Both the position numbers and the translations under genes were made by a program. The notes beneath the pieces were generated by a model. The model made no database searches and was not told the origin of the DNA. It saw nothing but the letters and a program-made list of their open reading frames with translations. Of a stretch of DNA of 64,000 nt, positions 32,728 to 41,331 are shown in pieces. The stretch's first letter is position 1; the number at the start of each line of letters is the position of its first letter. The DNA is from Streptomyces rhizoryzae. Its GTDB lineage: Bacteria > Actinomycetota > Actinomycetes > Streptomycetales > Streptomycetaceae. The DNA is taken from contig NZ_JALMUV010000032.1 in NCBI RefSeq assembly GCF_023155275.1, forward strand, positions 31,421 to 95,420, given 5' to 3'.

Positions 32728-33961
32728 CCGCGGACGAGGGCCTCCCCGCCGCCCGGGGCGCGGCGGTCAGCGCGGCCGGCGGGACCGGCTCCGGCAGCGT
32801 ACGGAAGAGCAGCCAGCTCACGGCGGGCAGCGCGATCAGCGGCGTCAGGGCCGTGCGCAGCGAGGTGGCGTCGGCGAGCGCACCGATCAGCGGACTGGCG
32901 AGCCCGCCGACGCTGACCGTGAGCCCGAGCGTGATCCCGCTGGCGGTGCCCATCCGGCTGGGGAGGTAGTCCTGCCCCAGCGTGACCTGCAACGAGAACG
33001 GGACGTACAGGCCGATCGAGGTCAGCGCCACGAACAGGTAGACCACCGGCCCCGGGGCGAGGACCACGCCCGCCACCGCGGCGACCGCGAGGAGGTAGGA
33101 CCGGCGGACGACCGTGACGCGGTCCCAGCGGTTCGCCAGATTGCCGCCCAGTACCGTGCCCACCGCACCGCCGAGGTACAGCACGCACAGCGCCGCCGTA
33201 CCGGCCGCCGGCCCACCGCCCGTGCGCTGCCGCACGGAGAACGCGAGGAAGGTGCTCAGACCGGTGAAGACGAGGGAACGGCAGACCACCGCCAGGGACA
33301 GCCGCACGAAGGACGCCCGGTCATCCCCCGCCTGCCCGGCGCCGTGCCCAACCGGCTCCGGCGGGGCGGCAGTCGCCCCGGCTCCCGCCTCGCTCGTACG
33401 GGCCTTCCCGTCCAGCATGCGCAGCACCGGCAGGCACAGCACGCTGCCGGCGAGGGCCGGTACCACCAGCAGGGGGGAGCGGTGCAGCCCGCCGGTGGAC
33501 ACCACGGCGGTGACCAGGAGCGGCGCGGTCGCGAAACCGAGGTTGCCGCCGAGGGAGAACCACCCCATCGCGGTGTGGCCGCCCCGGCTCGCGAGCCGCG
33601 CCACCCGGGCCGACTCGGGGTGGTACGCCGCCACCCCCACGCCGGAGACCGCGACGAACGCCAGCGTCCAGGCATAGGAACCGGACAGGCCGCTGAGCGC
33701 GATGCCCAGTCCGCCCAGCACCGTGCTCACCGGCAGCAGCCAGGGCAGCGCCCGGCGGTCGGTGAGGGCGCCGAACAGTGGCTGCACCACCGACGACAGC
33801 AGCGACGCGGCCAGAACGATGCCCGAGGCGGCGGCGTAGGAGTAGGCGCGTTCGGCGACGAAGAACGGGACGAGCGAGGCCACGGCGCCTTGATAGACGT
33901 CCACGCAGGCATGCCCGACCGACAGCAGAAGGATCGAGGTGTTTCTCGGCACGGCCACCAT
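32708..33961 (-). CDS. MFS transporter, fosmidomycin-resistance (Fsr)-like
   Basis: 417 residues from the ATG at 33961 (MVAVPRNTSILLL). Twelve hydrophobic helices with a central cytoplasmic loop near 200-225. The early blocks HACVDVYQGAVASLVPFFV and LTDRRALPWLLP fit Fsr-type exporters. It is divergent from, and 46 bases away from, an AraC-type regulator gene, the usual transporter/regulator pair. The substrate is unknown. Confidence 0.9.
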   Translation of the reverse strand: MVAVPRNTSILLLSVGHACVDVYQGAVASLVPFFVAERAYSYAAASGIVLAASLLSSVVQPLFGALTDRRALPWLLPVSTVLGGLGIALSGLSGSYAWTLAFVAVSGVGVAAYHPESARVARLASRGGHTAMGWFSLGGNLGFATAPLLVTAVVSTGGLHRSPLLVVPALAGSVLCLPVLRMLDGKARTSEAGAGATAAPPEPVGHGAGQAGDDRASFVRLSLAVVCRSLVFTGLSTFLAFSVRQRTGGGPAAGTAALCVLYLGGAVGTVLGGNLANRWDRVTVVRRSYLLAVAAVAGVVLAPGPVVYLFVALTSIGLYVPFSLQVTLGQDYLPSRMGTASGITLGLTVSVGGLASPLIGALADATSLRTALTPLIALPAVSWLLFRTLPEPVPPAALTAAPRAAGRPSSAVTPPRR

Positions 33962-34007
33962 GCTCACCGCCGGGCACCCTGTCGGGCTTCCGATAAGCTG
34001 CCAACCC

Positions 34008-35015
34008 ATGCCGACAATCCGCCACCAGCCCGTCGCGCCGACCCGCACCCGGTGGCTGGCCCCCGGCGGAGCCATCGACCCCCACCGCCACGACGACCAC
34101 CAGATCGTCTACGCCGCCCGGGGCGTGCTGGCCGTCACCACCGACGCCGGGACCTGGGTCGCGCCCGCCACCCGGGCGATCTGGGTGCCGGCCGGCGCCG
34201 CGCACGCCCACCAGGCCCACGGCGAGCTGGAGTTGCGCCTGGTGGGTCTGCCCGCCACCGACAACCCGCTGGGCCTGGACGAGCCGACCGTGCTCGCCGT
34301 CGGCCCCCTGCTGCGCGAACTGATCCTCGCCTACACCCGGGCCCCGCACGACGACAGCCCGGAACGCGGACGCCTGCGGGCCGTCCTGCTGGACCAGTTG
34401 CGGGCCTCGCCCCAGCAGCCCGTCCACCTGCCCGCCCCCAGGTCGCCCCGGCTCCGGGCGCTGTGCGACCTCCTGCGCGCCGACCCGGCCGACCCCCGCA
34501 CGCTGGCCGCCCTGGGCCGGCAGGTCGGGGCCAGCGACCGCACCCTGTCCCGGCTGTTCCGCAGCGAACTGGGCATGACGTTCCCGCAGTGGCGCACCCA
34601 ACTGCGCCTGTACCGCGCCTTGGTCCTGCTGGCCGAGGACACCCCGGTCACCACGGTGGCGCATCTGTGCGGCTGGGCCTCCGCCAGCGCCTTCATCGAC
34701 GTCTTCCACCGCACCTTCGGCCACACCCCGGGAACCCACGCCGCCCGGACATCCCTGCGGGCAGGCAGCCGCTGGAACTCAATGCCCGGGGGAGGCGCGG
34801 TGGCGGTAGGAGTGCGCGGCGACGGCCAGGCCGATGCCCCACACCAGGAACCGCGGGATTCCGTAGACGACGATCCAGGGGCTGAAGATGCCGTTGTCGC
34901 TGACGTCGTCGACCGTCCGCGCAGCGGCCCAGACGGTGTAGAGCAGGAGGAGGGCCGCGACCGTGAAGGCCGTGGCGGTCAGCGTCCGGCGCGGAACCCT
35001 GCGCCCCGCCAGTAA
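34008..35015 (+). CDS. AraC-family regulator with abnormal C-terminal extension
   Basis: 335 residues. An N-terminal cupin-type ligand domain (IDPHRHDDHQIVYAARGVLA) is followed by a two-helix-turn-helix AraC DNA-binding domain at about 150-250 (LGRQVGASDRTLSRLFRSEL, VAHLCGWASASAFIDVFHRT). The family normally ends about 10 residues after this, near GTHAART. Here the frame runs on for about 80 low-complexity residues, antisense to the convergent membrane-protein gene, as if the native stop had been lost. It probably regulates the divergent MFS gene. Confidence 0.87.
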   Translation: MPTIRHQPVAPTRTRWLAPGGAIDPHRHDDHQIVYAARGVLAVTTDAGTWVAPATRAIWVPAGAAHAHQAHGELELRLVGLPATDNPLGLDEPTVLAVGPLLRELILAYTRAPHDDSPERGRLRAVLLDQLRASPQQPVHLPAPRSPRLRALCDLLRADPADPRTLAALGRQVGASDRTLSRLFRSELGMTFPQWRTQLRLYRALVLLAEDTPVTTVAHLCGWASASAFIDVFHRTFGHTPGTHAARTSLRAGSRWNSMPGGGAVAVGVRGDGQADAPHQEPRDSVDDDPGAEDAVVADVVDRPRSGPDGVEQEEGRDREGRGGQRPARNPAPRQ

Positions 35016-35210
35016 CGGAGTCCAGCCCGGGAACACCAGGCCCCACGGCCGGACCAAGCTCAACGCCAGGATGCCCGCCAGCAGGGCCAGGCCACTGAGT
35101 ACGAAGAGGTAGGCGGCTCGGACGGCCCAGCGGGGTGGGGGTGGAGCCTCCACGACGGTGGCCCCTGAACGGGCGGCGGTGCACGCGGACCTGGCCCGGT
35201 CCTGAAGCAC
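34779..35210 (-). CDS. Small membrane protein
   Basis: About 143 residues. Four hydrophobic helices: around AAYLFVLSGLALLAGILALS, LTATAFTVAALLLLYTVWAA, PWIVVYGIPRFLVWGIGLAV and one weaker. The start is uncertain: GTG at 35210 is given, GTG at 35153 (VEAPPPPRW) is possible, and a TTG further out lies inside the MITE-like repeat. The gene's 3' part is overlapped by the AraC extension on the other strand. Function unknown. Confidence 0.65.
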   Translation of the reverse strand: MLQDRARSACTAARSGATVVEAPPPPRWAVRAAYLFVLSGLALLAGILALSLVRPWGLVFPGWTPLLAGRRVPRRTLTATAFTVAALLLLYTVWAAARTVDDVSDNGIFSPWIVVYGIPRFLVWGIGLAVAAHSYRHRASPGH

Positions 35211-35220
35211 CGGACCGGAC

Positions 35221-35306
35221 CTAGGGGGTGTCCGCAAAGTCCCGTCTGCCGTCCGGCGCCCGGCCGCCCTCCGGGCGAACGACGCGACTTTACGGACACC
35301 CCCTAG
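35221..35306. mobile_element. 86-bp MITE-like element with CTAG ends
   Basis: Terminal inverted repeats of 21 bp (CTAGGGGGTGTCCGCAAAGT and its partner at 35286-35306) match at 20 of 21 positions, and one more base pair extends them. The ends form CTAG tetranucleotides, the target preferred by IS5/IS427-type elements. The 44-bp interior has no gene. An IS5-type transposase remnant occurs at 57 kb. A large bidirectional hairpin terminator would look similar, but the CTAG ends favour a mobile origin. Confidence 0.65.
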
Positions 35307-36187
35307 GCCACCACCGCCGCGGCCAGGCGGTCGCGGAACCAGCGGTGTCCCGGGTCGGTCGCGTTACGGGGGTGCCAGGCCATGCCGAGGTCCAGCGCGG
35401 GCAGGTCCAGCGGGAGGGGGAACGTGCGCAGGCCCAGGGCGGCGATCGTGTCGGGCAGCCAGTCGGCCAGGACGAGCGTGACGAGGTCGGTGTCCCGGGC
35501 GAGCAGCATCGCGCTGGTGTGACTGGGCACGACGGCCGCGATCCGGCGCCGCAGCCCGTGGGCGGCGAGTGCACGGTCGATCGGCCCGAGCCGTTTGCCC
35601 TGCCGGGAGACGCCGATGTGGTCGGCCGCGGCGAACCTCCGGGCGTCGATCGGTCCGTTGAAGAGCGGGTGCCCGTCGCGGGCGACGCCCACCGGCGTCA
35701 TCGTGGTCAGCCGCCGGGTCCGGATCTCCGGGTCCAGCTGTCCCAGGACGCCCAGCTCGACGTCCACCCAGCCCTGGCGCAGCGCCGGTCCGCCCTCCAG
35801 GGCCTCCGGCAGGAACACCACGTCCACCTGCGGCGCCTCGGCGCGGAGCCGCTCGGTCAGGGACCCGGCCAGGCCCACCAGCAGCAGGTCGGAGGTCTGC
35901 ACGGTGAACGTCCGCTGGAGCCGCGCCGGATCGAAACCGGCACCGGGCCGCAGGACGCTGTCGCAGCTGCGCAGCGCCGCGCTCACCTCCTCCCGGAGCT
36001 CCAGGGCGCGCGGTGTCGGGACCATCTGCTGGCCCGCGCGGACCAGCAGCGGGTCGCCGATGATCCGGCGCAGCCGGGCCAGGGTGCGGCTGGCTGCCGC
36101 GGGGGAGGTGCCGAGCCGTTCCGCGGCGCGGGTCACGCTGTTCTCCTGGAGCAGGGCGTCCAGGGCGCGCAGCAAATTGAGATCCAT
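35303..36187 (-). CDS. LysR-family regulator
   Basis: 294 residues. N-terminal winged helix (LLRALDALLQENSVTRAAER, LGTSPAAASRTLARLRRI) and a C-terminal periplasmic-binding-type effector domain (90-290). The TAG stop lies inside the right end of the MITE-like repeat, so the native C-terminus may have been changed by that insertion. It is divergent from a YVTN beta-propeller gene with 141 bases between the starts; CAATG/CATTG inverted arms at 36221-36225 and 36244-36248 could be part of its operator. Confidence 0.92.
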   Translation of the reverse strand: MDLNLLRALDALLQENSVTRAAERLGTSPAAASRTLARLRRIIGDPLLVRAGQQMVPTPRALELREEVSAALRSCDSVLRPGAGFDPARLQRTFTVQTSDLLLVGLAGSLTERLRAEAPQVDVVFLPEALEGGPALRQGWVDVELGVLGQLDPEIRTRRLTTMTPVGVARDGHPLFNGPIDARRFAAADHIGVSRQGKRLGPIDRALAAHGLRRRIAAVVPSHTSAMLLARDTDLVTLVLADWLPDTIAALGLRTFPLPLDLPALDLGMAWHPRNATDPGHRWFRDRLAAAVVA

Positions 36188-36328
36188 CGCCCCTCCTGAG
36201 CTGCGTCTTTACGCTTACGGCAATGAAGCGGTGCCTATCTTTGCATTGCGGTGGAATCTGCCGCAGCCGAGAGTGGAGAGGTCCGCGAAAACGTGCGACG
36301 CCCCCTCACCCCGAACGAAGGAGCCCCG

Positions 36329-37435
36329 GTGCAGCAGTCCCCGCACGAGCCCTCGCCCGCGTCCTCCCCTGGGTCCCCCCGTGCCGGCCGCGAAGGCGAC
36401 GTGCTGGCCGTGGTCAGCCAGGGCGGACCGACCGTCTCGTTCTTCGACGCGGCCTCCGACCGCCACCTCGGCACCGTGGAAGTCCTCGCCGAACCCCACG
36501 AGTTGTGCTTCGATCCGACGCAGCGCCTGCTGTGGTGCACCACGACCTACCGCGCGGGCTATTACCACGCGAACGCCGGACGGCGCACCGAACTGACCGT
36601 CATCGACGCCGACACCCGCCGCATCGTCGAGGTCATCGACCTCGCCCCGGAACACGGGCCGCACGGCCTGGCGCTGGATCCGGCGCGGGGCCGCCTCTAC
36701 GTCAGCGTGGAGGGCGCGGCGGACCGGCCCGGCGGCGTCGTGGTCATCGACACCGGGACCCGCCGGCCCGTGGGCCGGATCGACACCGAGGCCCCCGGCC
36801 CGCACTGGTTCGCCATCGACCCGGCCGGCCGGCGGGGCTACGCCACCAACAAGGAGGCCCCCTTCGTCTCGGTCGTGGACCTCGAACAGGGCGTCCTCAT
36901 CGAGAAGATCGAGGTGCCGGGCAGCGAAGGGCTCGCCGTGTCCCCGGACGGCGCGCGGGTCTACGTCGCCGCGCCCTACGCCCTCTTCTCCGCGCCCTCC
37001 GGGACTTCGGAGGGCGGCGGGGGACGACCGGCCGCCGGGATCCGGGTCATCGACGCCCGGACGGCGACCGTCGTCGACACCCTCCCCACCGAGAGCGCCG
37101 TCCTGCCGGTGCATCTGACCTCGACGGGCAAGCTGCTCGCCGGCGAACTGCGGATGGCGCCGGACCCGGCCTCCCGGCTCGGCCGCCAGACGACGGGCCG
37201 CCTCCGGGTCTTCTCCGCCGCCACCCACGAGCCCCTGGCCGAACTGGCGGTGGGCCGCGGACCGTTGACCATCACCTCGTCCCCCGACGGCCGGATCGCC
37301 TACGTGGCCTGTGTCGCCTCGTCCACGGTGGACCTGATCGACCTGGACACGATGCAGAGCCTGTCCCGGCTGGACCTCCGCAAGCACGGCGAAGCCGGCG
37401 CCCACGGCATGGCGTACCTCCCCCGCCCGGCCTGA
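36329..37435 (+). CDS. YVTN/NHL-type beta-propeller protein
   Basis: 368 residues from a GTG five bases after AAGGAG; upstream GTG codons lack a site. Seven or so beta-propeller blades repeat the pattern hydrophobic-Val-Asp-Thr/Ala-x-T-x-(6)-I-Asp and GLAxxPDGxRxYVA, for example GPHGLALDPARGRLYVSVEG and GLAVSPDGARVYVAAPY. No signal peptide is seen, so it may be cytoplasmic. Related proteins include lactonases and surface proteins. It is divergent from the LysR regulator, which probably controls it. Confidence 0.87.
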   Translation: MQQSPHEPSPASSPGSPRAGREGDVLAVVSQGGPTVSFFDAASDRHLGTVEVLAEPHELCFDPTQRLLWCTTTYRAGYYHANAGRRTELTVIDADTRRIVEVIDLAPEHGPHGLALDPARGRLYVSVEGAADRPGGVVVIDTGTRRPVGRIDTEAPGPHWFAIDPAGRRGYATNKEAPFVSVVDLEQGVLIEKIEVPGSEGLAVSPDGARVYVAAPYALFSAPSGTSEGGGGRPAAGIRVIDARTATVVDTLPTESAVLPVHLTSTGKLLAGELRMAPDPASRLGRQTTGRLRVFSAATHEPLAELAVGRGPLTITSSPDGRIAYVACVASSTVDLIDLDTMQSLSRLDLRKHGEAGAHGMAYLPRPA

Positions 37436-37657
37436 TCGGCGGGCGAACCGGCCGTACTTGGCGCGGCGGGGCGCCGGTGACCTGGTCGGGAGTATCCGTC
37501 GGCCGGGCGCCGAGCACCGTACCGGAGGACACCGCATCGAGGTGGAACGCGAGGGGACAGGCGGTCACTTCTCGTTCCTGAAGGGCGGCTGTGCGGGCCT
37601 GCCCGAGCGCGGCGAGCGGTGCGCTGCCGCACTCTCGCCGCGCCGTCGGCCGGAGGG

Positions 37658-38440
37658 TCAGATTCCCAGGCGGGCGGCGATGCCTTCCAGGACGCTGTCG
37701 AGGCCGGTTTCGAAGCGCCATTGCGGGTCGTCCTTGCGGGTGGCCGTGCGGAGGTAGCGCTCGTAGGTGGGGTAGCGGCCGGTGCTCATCAGATAGCGCA
37801 TCTGCGGGGCGAGGGCGTCCCGGACGTCGTCCGGGCGGGTCCAGCCTTCCTGGGCCATCAGCAGATACTGGGCGCACTCGGCGGTGACGGCGCCGTGGAC
37901 GTAGGAGCTGACGGTGCCGACGACGGCCATCATCGCGTCGGCGCCGAGGCCCAGCCCGTCGAGTGAGGCGAGGGCGCGTTCGGCCGCCGCCATGCGGTGG
38001 GGGGTCAGCGCGCGCAGCGCCTGGGGCGAGGAGATCTGGGTCAGCCACGGGTGGCGCAGCATGATCTCGCGGGTGCACAGGGCGTTGGCGCGCAGGACGT
38101 CCCGCCAGTAGCGGAGTTCGTCGGGCACGGTCAGCTCCGCGTAGACCGCGTCGGTCATCAGGTCCAGCAGGTCGCCCTTGCCGGAGACGTAGCGGTAGGC
38201 GGCCATGGGGGCGACGCCGAGTTCGGTGGCCAGCCGGCGCATGGTGACCGCGTCGATGCCCTCGGCATCGGCGATCCGGACGGCCGCGGTGGCGATCTTC
38301 TGCGGGGTGAGCGCGGCGCGGGGCGCCGGGGCGGGCCGGTCCAGACGCTCCCACAGTGAAGGGGCGGGAGCCGTCGGGTCCTTGGCCCCGCCCACTTCCC
38401 CGGCCGCGGCCTGCTTCTTCCGTCCCTGCTGTCCTGCCAT
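37658..38440 (-). CDS. TetR-family repressor (TetR_C_1 type)
   Basis: 260 residues from the ATG at 38440 (MAGQQGRKKQAAAG). After a charged N-terminal tail, the helix-turn-helix domain is at about 45-95 (KIATAAVRIADAEGIDAVTM, RRLATELGVAPMAAYRYVSG). The C-terminal region (110-255) has the TetR_C_1 pattern. It is divergent from a 14-helix drug exporter, and the 267-bp gap contains strong palindromes, so it almost certainly represses the exporter and itself. Confidence 0.92.
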   Translation of the reverse strand: MAGQQGRKKQAAAGEVGGAKDPTAPAPSLWERLDRPAPAPRAALTPQKIATAAVRIADAEGIDAVTMRRLATELGVAPMAAYRYVSGKGDLLDLMTDAVYAELTVPDELRYWRDVLRANALCTREIMLRHPWLTQISSPQALRALTPHRMAAAERALASLDGLGLGADAMMAVVGTVSSYVHGAVTAECAQYLLMAQEGWTRPDDVRDALAPQMRYLMSTGRYPTYERYLRTATRKDDPQWRFETGLDSVLEGIAARLGI

Positions 38441-38530
38441 CCGAGGTGCCCCTTTCCGCCGAGCCCGGCCGCCGGCCTCGGCCACGTTCCGGGCTCTCTC
38501 CCGGGCCTCCCTCGCAGCCTGGCTGCCGTG

Positions 38531-38604
38531 CGTACAACGTATCAGCAGTGGACGCCGTACACGCCGGTGTGTACGTTGTATCTGCCCGATACGGCGTACA
38601 CGCG
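38531..38604. promoter_or_regulatory. Operator region of the TetR/MFS divergent pair
   Basis: A 20-bp palindrome (38556-38575; arms CGTACAC and GTGTACG) is nested in outer 9-bp inverted arms TACAACGTA (38533-38541) and TACGTTGTA (38572-38580). A further GGCGTACACGCG copy lies at 38593-38604. The arrangement suggests two or more TetR dimers between the genes. Confidence 0.7.
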
Positions 38605-38707
38605 CACCCGCCGAGCGTCGCATCCGTGCCGGTCGGCGGCGTCGGATGGGTCCGGCGCGTTGGTCGATGCCGCCCTGGACGGCGGTGATCGCAGGGAGGG
38701 GAACGTC

Positions 38708-40477
38708 ATGGAAGTATCGCGCGGCGAGGAAGACGTGGAGAACGCGGCGTACATGGTGAACGCGACGAACGCGATGAACGCGATGAACGCGATGAACGAG
38801 GCGCACGTGGCGGGGCGTCGGGAGTCGGCGGACCCACCGCCCGCCTCATCGGAATCAGCAGGCCCACCCGGCTCGTCCCGGATGCCTTACCTCGGGGTGT
38901 TCGGGCTGCTGCTCGGGATGTTCCTGGCGATGGTCGACGGGATGATCGTGGGCACCGCGCTGCCCACGATCGTCGGCGAACTCGGCGGGCTCGCCCAGCT
39001 GTCGTGGGTGGTGACCGCCTACCTGCTGACCACCGCCGTGGCGACACCGCTGTGGGGGAAGCTGGGCGACCTCTACGGCCGCAAGGGCGCGTTCATGGCA
39101 TCGGTCGCGGTCTTCCTGACCGGCTCCATGCTGTGCGGGCTCGCCCAGGACATGGCGCAACTGATCGCGTTCCGGGCGGTGCAGGGGCTGGGCGCGGGCG
39201 GTCTGATGGTGGGCGCCCTGGCGGTGATCGGGGTACTGGTGCCGCCGCGGCAGAGTGGCCGGATCCAGTCGATGCTCGGCATCATGATGCCAGTCGCCTT
39301 CGTCGGCGGGCCGCTGCTGGGCGGCTTCCTGACCGACCATCTGAGCTGGCGCTGGGCGTTCTACGTGAACGTTCCGCTGGGCGCCGCGGCGCTGGTGATC
39401 GTTGCCGTCGCGATCCGGCTGGACCGCGGCGGGCGGAGCACCCCGCGGATCGACTGGCCGGGCGCGCTGCTGCTGTCCGTCGGCATCCTGGCGCTGACGC
39501 TGCTGGCCAGTTGGGGCGGCGTCCGGTACGGCTGGGGCTCGCCGCAGATCGTCGGGCTGGCGGTGGTGGGGGTGCTCGCGCTGGCCTGGTTCGTCCGGGT
39601 GGAACGGCGGGCCGTGGAGCCAGTCATTCCGCCGCGGCTGTTCCGCAGCCGCAACTTCACCCTCGCCCAGCTGCTCAGCTTCCTGGTGGGTGGGGTGATG
39701 CTCGGCGCGACCAGCTATCTGCCCCAGTACTTCCAGTTCGTGCAGGGGCGGACGCCCACGGCCGGCGGTCTGCTGCTGCTTCCGCTGATGTTCGGGATGC
39801 TGGGTGTCCAGCTCGGCACCGGGACGTTGATCAGCCGGACCGGCCGCTACCGGGTCTACCCGATCCTGGGCGGGGGAGTGCTGACCGCCGGTCTGCTGCT
39901 CCTGCTGACGCTGGGCGTGGACACCGCCCCGGCGCTCGCCTCCGCGCTCGGTGTGGTCGCGGGCATGGGGATCGGCTTCGTGATGCAGAGCACCATGATC
40001 ATCACCATGAACAGCGCCGAGCCCCGCGACATGGGCGCGGCCAGCGGGACGGTCACGCTGCTGCGGACGGTCGGCGGTTCGCTCGGCGTCGCGCTGCTCG
40101 GCGCGGTCTTCACCGACCGGCTGGCGGGCGAACTCACCGGTCGGGTGGGCGCGGAGGCGGCGCACCGGCTGACGACGGGCACCGGGACGATGACGCCGCA
40201 ACTGCTGCACGGCCTGCCCGGCCCCCTCCGGGACGCCTACCGCGCGGCGGTCACCAGCGGACTGCACGGGGCCCTGCTCGGCGCCACGGTGCTGGCCGCC
40301 CTGGGCTTCGCCGCGGCCTGGTTCGTCCACGAGGTGCCGCTCCGCGAGACGGCCGCGGCGGACTCGCCGGCGGCGGACACACCGGTGAAGGGCCCGGCGG
40401 CGGCCGACTCGCCGGTGCCCGATTCGGCGGCGGCCGGTGGCCCGGGTGAGCGCGCTGCCGCGCGAGGTGGCGGCTGA
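38708..40477 (+). CDS. MFS drug exporter, DHA2 (EmrB/QacA) family, 14 helices
   Basis: 589 residues behind GGGAGG. A hydrophilic N-terminus with a MNAMNAMNAMNE repeat precedes 14 hydrophobic helices. Family blocks are visible: FLAMVDGMIVGTALPTIVGE, LGDLYGRKGAFM, GGPLLGGFLTDHLSWRWAFY and a late ASGTVTLLRTVGGSLGVAL. The C-terminal tail is rich in repeated AADSPAADTPV units. It would export hydrophobic compounds using the proton gradient, under the control of the divergent TetR repressor. Confidence 0.94.
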   Translation: MEVSRGEEDVENAAYMVNATNAMNAMNAMNEAHVAGRRESADPPPASSESAGPPGSSRMPYLGVFGLLLGMFLAMVDGMIVGTALPTIVGELGGLAQLSWVVTAYLLTTAVATPLWGKLGDLYGRKGAFMASVAVFLTGSMLCGLAQDMAQLIAFRAVQGLGAGGLMVGALAVIGVLVPPRQSGRIQSMLGIMMPVAFVGGPLLGGFLTDHLSWRWAFYVNVPLGAAALVIVAVAIRLDRGGRSTPRIDWPGALLLSVGILALTLLASWGGVRYGWGSPQIVGLAVVGVLALAWFVRVERRAVEPVIPPRLFRSRNFTLAQLLSFLVGGVMLGATSYLPQYFQFVQGRTPTAGGLLLLPLMFGMLGVQLGTGTLISRTGRYRVYPILGGGVLTAGLLLLLTLGVDTAPALASALGVVAGMGIGFVMQSTMIITMNSAEPRDMGAASGTVTLLRTVGGSLGVALLGAVFTDRLAGELTGRVGAEAAHRLTTGTGTMTPQLLHGLPGPLRDAYRAAVTSGLHGALLGATVLAALGFAAAWFVHEVPLRETAAADSPAADTPVKGPAAADSPVPDSAAAGGPGERAAARGGG

Positions 40478-40478
40478 C

Positions 40479-40550
40479 GGGGCGTGGGGGCGCAAGGGGG
40501 CGGGGCGCGTTGGCGGGGCGTGAGGGCGCAAGGGGACGGGGCGCGTTGGC
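40479..40550. repeat. 36-bp tandem duplication
   Basis: Two head-to-tail 36-bp units (40479-40514 and 40515-40550) differ at two bases, and a partial third unit (GGGGC) follows. They begin at the second base after the exporter stop codon. No function is apparent. Confidence 0.85.
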
Positions 40551-40707
40551 GGGGCCGGTGGTGACGGCTTCCACCACCCGGGCCAAGCCATCCGCCCCGG
40601 GCACAACCCCCGCCCGTGCCGCCTGACCGGCCGATCGGACAGGCCGCCACCCAGCTCTGACCTGGCAGATCACGCCTCCTCCCACCCACCCCCTTAGGGT
40701 CCACGGC

Positions 40708-41262
40708 ATGGATCACGATCGACGACCGATACGCCTGCCCCGCTTGGACGCCATTCCCGTTCTCCGGACCGACTTCACCGACCACGCCGGTTGGGCGCGC
40801 CTGCTGCACGCCCTGGAGTTGCCCGTCACCTTCGACGAGAGCTCGCAGGATGTCTGCGACTACGACCGGGCCCTTTCGTATGTCACCCCGGTCGACAAGG
40901 AGAAGTACCGGGGCCTGCTGCTGGAGACGGTGCTCGCCGCCGCCCCCGACACCGGCCACGACCTGCCGTACGACCACCTCTATCTGGCCGACGCCGAGAC
41001 CTTCGCCTCCGACGAGCTGCCGCTGCTCGGCATCGACATCCATGTGGACGACGCGGGCGATGAGCCCTGGCCGCGCGAGGAGCCGTTCCGTGTTCCGGCC
41101 CTGCACGTGGCCGGCGTCGAAATCAACGACAGCATCGCCAACGTGTTCTTCCGCGAATTCCACGACGCCGACTGGTCGGACTTCGAGGTGCATGCGGCGG
41201 GCCCAGGGACAGCCGTGTACGAGACGTTTCGTCAGATGGATCACCTGGATCGAGTGGAGTAG
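40708..41262 (+). CDS. DUF6924-like protein
   Basis: 184 residues. The start block IPVLRTDFTDHAGWARLLHA and a following acidic alpha/beta segment (LPYDHLYLADAETF, GIDIHVDDAG, FRVPALHVAGVEINDSIANV) match an actinobacterial family of unknown function. No membrane segment or signal is seen. The ribosome binding site is weak, with CTTAGGG 10 bases before the ATG. It stands alone between the exporter and a convergent XRE regulator. Confidence 0.8.
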   Translation: MDHDRRPIRLPRLDAIPVLRTDFTDHAGWARLLHALELPVTFDESSQDVCDYDRALSYVTPVDKEKYRGLLLETVLAAAPDTGHDLPYDHLYLADAETFASDELPLLGIDIHVDDAGDEPWPREEPFRVPALHVAGVEINDSIANVFFREFHDADWSDFEVHAAGPGTAVYETFRQMDHLDRVE

Positions 41263-41331
41263 GAGGAGGGGGCGGTGGGTGCGGCGAGGACGAGATCCGT
41301 GGTGGTGGCCGTGCCTGACGGGGAGTGAGCC

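Noticed and set aside
40251..40709. Pro/Arg repeat protein encoded opposite the exporter end
   Set aside because: The repeats come from the 36-bp DNA duplication; there is no start site, and composition is that of a shadow frame.
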